From Scedosporium boydii (taxonomy: Eukaryota; Ascomycota; Sordariomycetes; Microascales; Microascaceae): DNA of 64,000 bases. The notes beneath the pieces were generated by a model. It was not told the origin of the DNA and ran no database searches. It saw only the letters and a program-made list of their open reading frames with translations. A program made the position numbers and the translations under genes. The stretch spans positions 1 through 64,000 of the forward strand of contig NJFT01000181.1 in NCBI GenBank assembly GCA_002221725.1. The letters are read 5' to 3'. Shown here one piece after another: positions 59,118-64,000 of the stretch. The first letter of the stretch is position 1. The number at the start of each line of letters is the position of its first letter.

Positions 59118-59820
59118 TTATAGCTCAAAGTTGAGGAAGCGTTCTCCTCTCGCGAAGACGACGGTAGCCTGCAAGCATGTAATGGGCTCGTCATCTTTCG
59201 TGTAGACGTCGGCAAGGACAGTATATTTACCCTAGAATAACTAAGCGTCAGTCTCAATCCAGATATCAAGGGCAACCTAACCCAGCATTTCGAGAGACGA
59301 GTTCAATCTTCAGGGGAACTTACAGGAGGAATCTCGGCAGGAAGATCGACAGACTTGGTAATAGAGAGTTGACCCTCCTTGATAGGGCACTCCAGATCCA
59401 CGTTCTTGATTTGCTCGCACAGATCGGCAGTCGTGCTGATGAGCTTGATAAGGCCATACTTGACGGTGAGAAGAACGTAGGCACCCTCCTCGATATCCTT
59501 GGAAGCGTGCCCGACCGCTTGAATGACGAGCTCCTCACCACTGGCATAAATGGGGCATGTTAGATCGATCTTCAGCCCCGTTGGTTTCTCGGGAGAAGGG
59601 GTGATGGGGGAAAGTGAGCTTACGCTAGAGGAGGGTTCGGGACGAGGTCAACGCTCTTGATCGTGAGGACATCATTGTCGTGCTCAGGGGCACAGTATTC
59701 TAAGGGAGAATTTCCGGGGACACTGGTGTCGTCGCCTCGGATCTTGCTGGGGGAGGAGAAGAAGGCGGTGGCAGGCGCTAAGGTCGCCGATAAGACGGCG
59801 ATGACAGTGGAGAACTTCAT
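59118..59820 (-). CDS. npc2: Phosphatidylglycerol/phosphatidylinositol transfer protein, NPC2/ML family
   Basis: Three exons on the minus strand, 59820-59624, 59540-59324 and 59231-59118, give 175 residues. Donors are GTAAGC and GTAAGT; acceptors are GCCAG and CTAG with ATCTAAC and ACTGAC branch points. Residues 1-19 (MKFSTVIAVLSATLAPATA) form a signal peptide. The mature part is one ML domain: NSPLEYCAPEHDNDVLTI, DLVPNPPLAGEELVIQAVG, YGLIKLISTTADLCEQI, LECPIKEGQ, then GKYTVLADVYTKDDEPITCL. The cysteines fit the family's disulfide pattern. NPC2 proteins bind sterols or phospholipids in the vacuole or secretory pathway; the Aspergillus protein is described as a PG/PI transfer protein. The frame stays open upstream to 60045, but the signal peptide fixes the start at 59820. 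Confidence 0.93.
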
Positions 59821-61980
59821 TGTTGAGAGTATCGGTCGGAGGAATCTATCGTACAGAGATGAGGAATAAAAGCAAGAAGATGATGAGTTATCGATGCTGA
59901 GTACTGCAGACGACCACAGAAGAGATGCCCTGGAGCAGCGATTCTCTTGTTCGGTTGGTGTCCTGTTTGGAGAATGGTTGAGGAGGTTGAGGGATTGAAT
60001 GATGGCTGGACGAGGCAATGCAACCGAGCACAGGCAGCACGTCATGGGGTTGATTTGGGGGGCGTCTCCTCACCTCGGATTGGGCAGGTCAGGTGGGACA
60101 TGCCGTAGTGCGAGCATCGGCGCCGTCTATTGGCTGGCTTGAGGCTAAATCATATTCCCCAGGTAACTTGGAACTGTAGCATTGAAGCTTACTTCTTACA
60201 CTTGGGGATTCTCCTCCCAGTCATATTCGATTCCAACGCCACCAGAGTTCGATCCGTTCAATTAATGGATCATGATGATGCCTGTGGTGTCTACTTGCGC
60301 GGAGTTCTACTTCTTCACTCTCCAATTGTATTGACTGGTCGAGGCAGCTATTTGAGTGTACTTCAGAGAAATGTGGTGACTAAGTGAGAAAGTCCCTTGA
60401 AGTCACAGCGACCCCTGCCTGCCAAAAGCCGAAAACGGTGATAAACCAGTGCCAATATCTCCGAGATACAAACAAGTCGAGCCAACTTCAATCCATTCCC
60501 GCAACAAACTCATTCAACGATCTCTACCTTTGCGGTGCGCAGTCTCTACCCCGCCCACAAGGGGATCCCAAGTGGCACCGCCGTTTTATGATAGAGGCAG
60601 TCTTATGCTTCATGTTGTCAAGTGCCTGCTGCTGGTACAGTATGCAGTCCTTTCCCGAGTGCAGATAATTTCTGGAAGAAGCAGCGCAGCCTCGCAGATA
60701 AGAAAAGCGCCACCAATACCACCGCCCGCCGATATAGGCCCTCTCCTGACCACTTGAGAGTGGAGATGTCTGAAGCGGCTTGGTGCCTTTCCCCTTCTCT
60801 TTGAGTCATTGAGAGTTTTCACGGGGGAAATTCCTCGGCAATACTAGTGAGATGGCGGGTTACACATTTTGGCTTAAGCCTGGACAAGGCCAGAGTCGTC
60901 CTGTCACGCGGGAGGCCAACCCATCTGGGTGACAACATCCAATGAGTGGCGACGTTTGCACTCGATTGTGCACTCGTTTGGCTGGCCAAGAAAGGGTCAC
61001 TTTTATTATGGAAATCAGCAGGAGAAGTTCCTGCCGGAGCCCTTTACTTCTCCGGCTGAGATGCCTCGTATCCGGGAAGACCCTTCAGACTGAATTGATA
61101 ATCCTCACCAACTGAGTCGTCATTCGTCAGCTCACTTACACCTCCATCAATGGGCGATGCCTGGACACCGCCAGCTCCCCATTTCTCTCGTTTCCCCGTC
61201 CTAAGGCCTGGAGAATCACTTCCTATGACATCCCGAGGCATCCTCCTGCCGGATGGGAGACGCCGTTCTCCGTCTTCACGGGGAAATCAGGAGTAGAGAG
61301 ATGAAGAAAACGCAAACGTGACAACAGAGCTATTTTCAGATGTTTTGCCCGATTTCAATGTATCTCTACCTTTGTCCCCTAGGGCCGGATAATGATCGAG
61401 TTGTATCAATACCTCGGGAGTCACAGATTTGCTTGGCACTAGCCCATACCGGAAATTTTCATTTGGCGTTGACTCCTTTGCAATCGGCAACCCATCGCCT
61501 GAGTACTTCACAAGTGTGGGGAGAATCAGACCTTCAGATGTCTTGAGAGCAAACTTGGAGCAAACCCAGGAGGACCCGTGTCATTTATATTATATACCCT
61601 ATTTAGCGTTGGACTCTCCTCGTTCCCTAGAGCTGTTTCCATTCACTAAGCGTCAAGATTCTCTTCTCTCTTTTGCCGTCGAGATCTTCTCACGGTGACT
61701 ACTTCGTACTTGCAGACAGCGTACAGGACAGTCGGACACTGCATCGGCGCTATTTCCGTCGTTCTATATTCACTCCTGCCCCACCATCCAAAATCGCACA
61801 CCATTACCGAACCCCGCCAAAACGAGGAACAAACCCCTCAAGCCGAAACCGTACCCTCAATCTCTTAAGGGCAGAAAAAGTCCGCTTAAAGGCAGATATC
61901 TGTCTTATTTTCTTAAAAACCAACTGTCCTCGGGACACAGAACCGCCAATTCCACGTACATTTGCTTGCCGACAGAGAAG
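59821..61980. other. Divergent intergenic region of npc2 and ade12
   Basis: 2.2 kb with no supportable gene. It holds TGAGTCA (a Gcn4/CPC1-type site by sequence) at 60802-60808 and a TACTTCGTA motif at 61700-61708. The last ~250 bases are likely the ade12 leader. Confidence 0.5.
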
Positions 61981-64000
61981 ATGGGTTCAATTGATGTTGT
62001 CTTGGGTGCGGCGTGGGGTAAGTAATTTTTTTTCCTTCTCACTGACTGAACCCTCGATGACCCCTCGTCCCCTGCCCTCCACCCCAGTGTCGCGACAGCG
62101 ACTTTGTGGAGATCTGGGAGACGGCTATTTATGAGGAACATCCCAAAACACTTGGGTCACGCGCTATAAGAAGCATGATTTAGCTAACTGCGATTTGACA
62201 TGGTTTATAGGAGACGAAGGTCCGTTCATACACAATTGATCCTAGTTCGGCTCGGCCGGCGAAATGCGCAACTCACACAACTCTGTAGGAAAGGGAAAGC
62301 TGGTCGATATCTTGTCTGGCACGGCGCAGATCTGCGCTAGAGCTCAAGTGCGTATCACACCTGAGTCGCCCATATCTGCCTCCTGAAGCTGGGCCAATGA
62401 TATACCGGAGCGCGTGACGAGGGGGTATCGATCGCGCTTCCTAACTCCTGAGCCCTCCCCTCTACGAGGCGCTTGTAGCCTTGCTTTGGGATGGCAACGG
62501 ATGCTACCGGAAATAGCTGACTTATTCTCGGCTTCTAGGGCGGCCACAATGCGGGACATTCCATTGTCGCCAACGGCGTCAGCTACGACTTCCACCTCCT
62601 ACCCTCCGGTCTCATGAACCCGAACTGCCTGAACCTCATCGGATCCGGCGTTGTCGTTCACGTGCCCACCTTTTTCTCCGAGCTCGAGACGGTTGAGAAG
62701 AAGGGCCTTCAGAACGTCCACTCGCGAATCTTCATCTCGGACCGCTGCCACATCGATTTCGATCTCCACTGCGCCGTTGATGCCGCCGAGGAGCTTGAAC
62801 TCGGATCCGAATCTATCGGAACGACAAAACGAGGCATTGGTCCGTGTTATGCCTCGATGGCTACCAGGAGCGGCATCACCATGAGCGAGATGTTCCGGCC
62901 GGATGTCTTCGAACACCGCTTGCGCAAACTTGCCGACGCATACAAGAAGCGATTCGGCGACAAGCTTGTGTACGATGTCGAAGACGAGATCGAGCGCTTC
63001 AAGGGTTACCGTGAGAGGCTGGCCAACTACGTCATTGACGCCGTGACGTTCATGAACGACGCCCAGCAGCGCGGCGCCCGGATACTCATCGAGGGCTCGC
63101 AGGCCATCATGCTTGATGTCAACTACGGAACTTGTGAGCGGGCCCCCTTCCTGTCTCCCCCATATGGGGTCTGGGCTATTCGTGTCTTATTGTTTGCTAA
63201 CATCTGGGTGTTGAACAGACCCCTATGTCACGTCCTCGAATACTGGTAGGCCGTTCATCTCGAAATCTCAATGAAGATTGTCCACAGCCTAGCTGACCAC
63301 ACAATTTTTTAACACAGGCTTGGGAGGAATTATTGTCGGTCTCGGACTCAACCCTCGCAAGCTTGGCGACGTCATTGGCACAGTCAAGGCGTACACTACC
63401 AGGGTTGGCGCCGGTCCCTTTGCGACAGAGGATACCGGCGCTGTCGGCACGCACCTCCAGGAGGTCGGCCGTGAATGGGGTGTAAGTACGGGGCGACGAC
63501 GACGATGCGGTTGGCTTGATCTTGTTCAGATCAAGTACTCTCACATGCTCAACCACTACACTGCGCTGTATGTAACCTCCAAAAGCCTCTCAACTGTTCA
63601 GCCTGTTTCACCAAGAGCGATGGCGAGTGTTAACGAACCGTCTTAGGAACCTCACAAAACTTGACGTGCTTGACGATATGGAGGCGATCAAGGTTGCTGG
63701 TGAGTCGCACAATCCAGAAAACAAAAATCAAAGGAAGCCAATTCGAGCTACAAGACGGACCCATGTACTGACGGGTGTATCGCAGTCGGCTACAAGAACC
63801 CCCAGACTGGAGCTGAACTTCCTACTTTCCCGGCAGATATGGATCTCCTCGGGCAGGTTGAAGTCGTGTACAAGGAGCTGCCTGGATGGAAGTCGTCCAC
63901 ATCGAAGGTCCAGAAGTTTGAGGAGCTCCCCAAGGGTGCTCAGGATTATATCAAGTTCATCGAGGAGTACGTCGGAGTACGGATTCGGTGGATCGGAACC
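61981..64000 (+). CDS. ade12: Adenylosuccinate synthetase (partial, 3' end outside window)
   Basis: Exons: 61981-62017, 62211-62219, 62289-62347, 62539-63133, 63219-63245, 63318-63567, 63647-63699 and 63786-64000+. They give 415 residues in the window. By usual family length only about 10-15 residues are missing. The GTP loop GDEGKGK (residues 13-19) contains catalytic Asp14 and is split over exons 1-3, with a 9-base exon 2. [10 protein letters not shown] carries the catalytic His42. Further family blocks are [60 protein letters not shown] and LPGWKSST. The enzyme makes adenylosuccinate from IMP and Asp with GTP in AMP synthesis. A perfect-looking donor at 63482 (GTAAGT) is not used, because reading through it gives the conserved [14 protein letters not shown] block. 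Confidence 0.94.

Noticed and set aside
59821..60045. Upstream extension of the NPC2 frame to 60045
   Set aside because: It would bury the signal peptide at 59820; the extension looks like leader sequence.
63482..63487. GTAAGT inside ade12 exon 6 as an intron donor
   Set aside because: Reading through gives the conserved [14 protein letters not shown] block, and no suitable acceptor follows before GTATGT at 63568.
1..64000. Secondary-metabolite cluster, defence island or viral insertion
   Set aside because: No polyketide/NRPS/terpene enzymes, NLR-type genes, integrases or viral genes were recognised; the genes are dispersed housekeeping and regulatory types.

Overview
The window is nuclear DNA of a filamentous ascomycete (Pezizomycotina, probably a Sordariomycete or close relative). 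Three things suggest this: genes with short introns carrying GTRNGT donors and CTRAC-type branch points, roughly 50% GC with kilobase-sized intergenic regions, and a gene content that includes WSC, Zn2Cys6, Nur1/DUF2418 and Met2-type acetyltransferase families. The species cannot be named from the sequence alone. I find no rRNA, tRNA, CRISPR array or intact transposon.

Layout, left to right. A kelch/galactose-oxidase-like membrane protein (1690-5052, +) converges on a PI-PLC X-like membrane phosphodiesterase (5778-6986, -). After about 6.4 kb without a supportable gene comes a WSC-domain cell-wall sensor (13384-14856, +, four exons). After another 4.5 kb come a seven-TM DUF300/TMEM184 protein (19374-21211, +, four exons) and, converging on it, the very large THO-complex subunit Tho2 (22476-30180, -, three exons). 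Divergent from Tho2 is homoserine O-acetyltransferase Met2 (about 32601-34653, +). Next are a GRAM/VASt sterol-transfer protein (36798-about 40490, -), an MIT-like/coiled-coil protein (42177-43806, +), a JmjC/cupin-8 protein (43967-45619, -) and a Zn(II)2Cys6 transcription factor (46848-49838, -). A 5.8 kb gene-poor stretch separates these from Nur1 (55624-57246, -), which is divergent from V-ATPase subunit F (57931-58633, +). An NPC2-type PG/PI transfer protein (59118-59820, -) follows. Adenylosuccinate synthetase (61981 to beyond 64000, +) runs off the right edge.

The genes are mostly housekeeping (mRNA export, methionine and purine synthesis, vacuolar acidification, sterol and phospholipid transfer, nuclear periphery) plus surface sensing and regulation. 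They do not form a biosynthetic cluster or an operon-like system. Lipid transfer and membrane themes recur (GRAM/VASt, NPC2, PI-PLC-like), but nothing shows that they work together.

The most interesting material is in gene structure. The transcription factor needs a 3-nt micro-exon (48954-48956) to complete its zinc cluster. The GTP-binding loop of adenylosuccinate synthetase is spread over three exons, one of them 9 nt long. The V-ATPase F gene has a GC-AG intron. Two genes (met2 and the GRAM/VASt gene) have no ATG in their first long coding exon and must get it by splicing. A 9-mer, TACTTCGTA/TACGAAGTA, recurs at least eight times, all outside genes. I found no convincing new multi-gene system.
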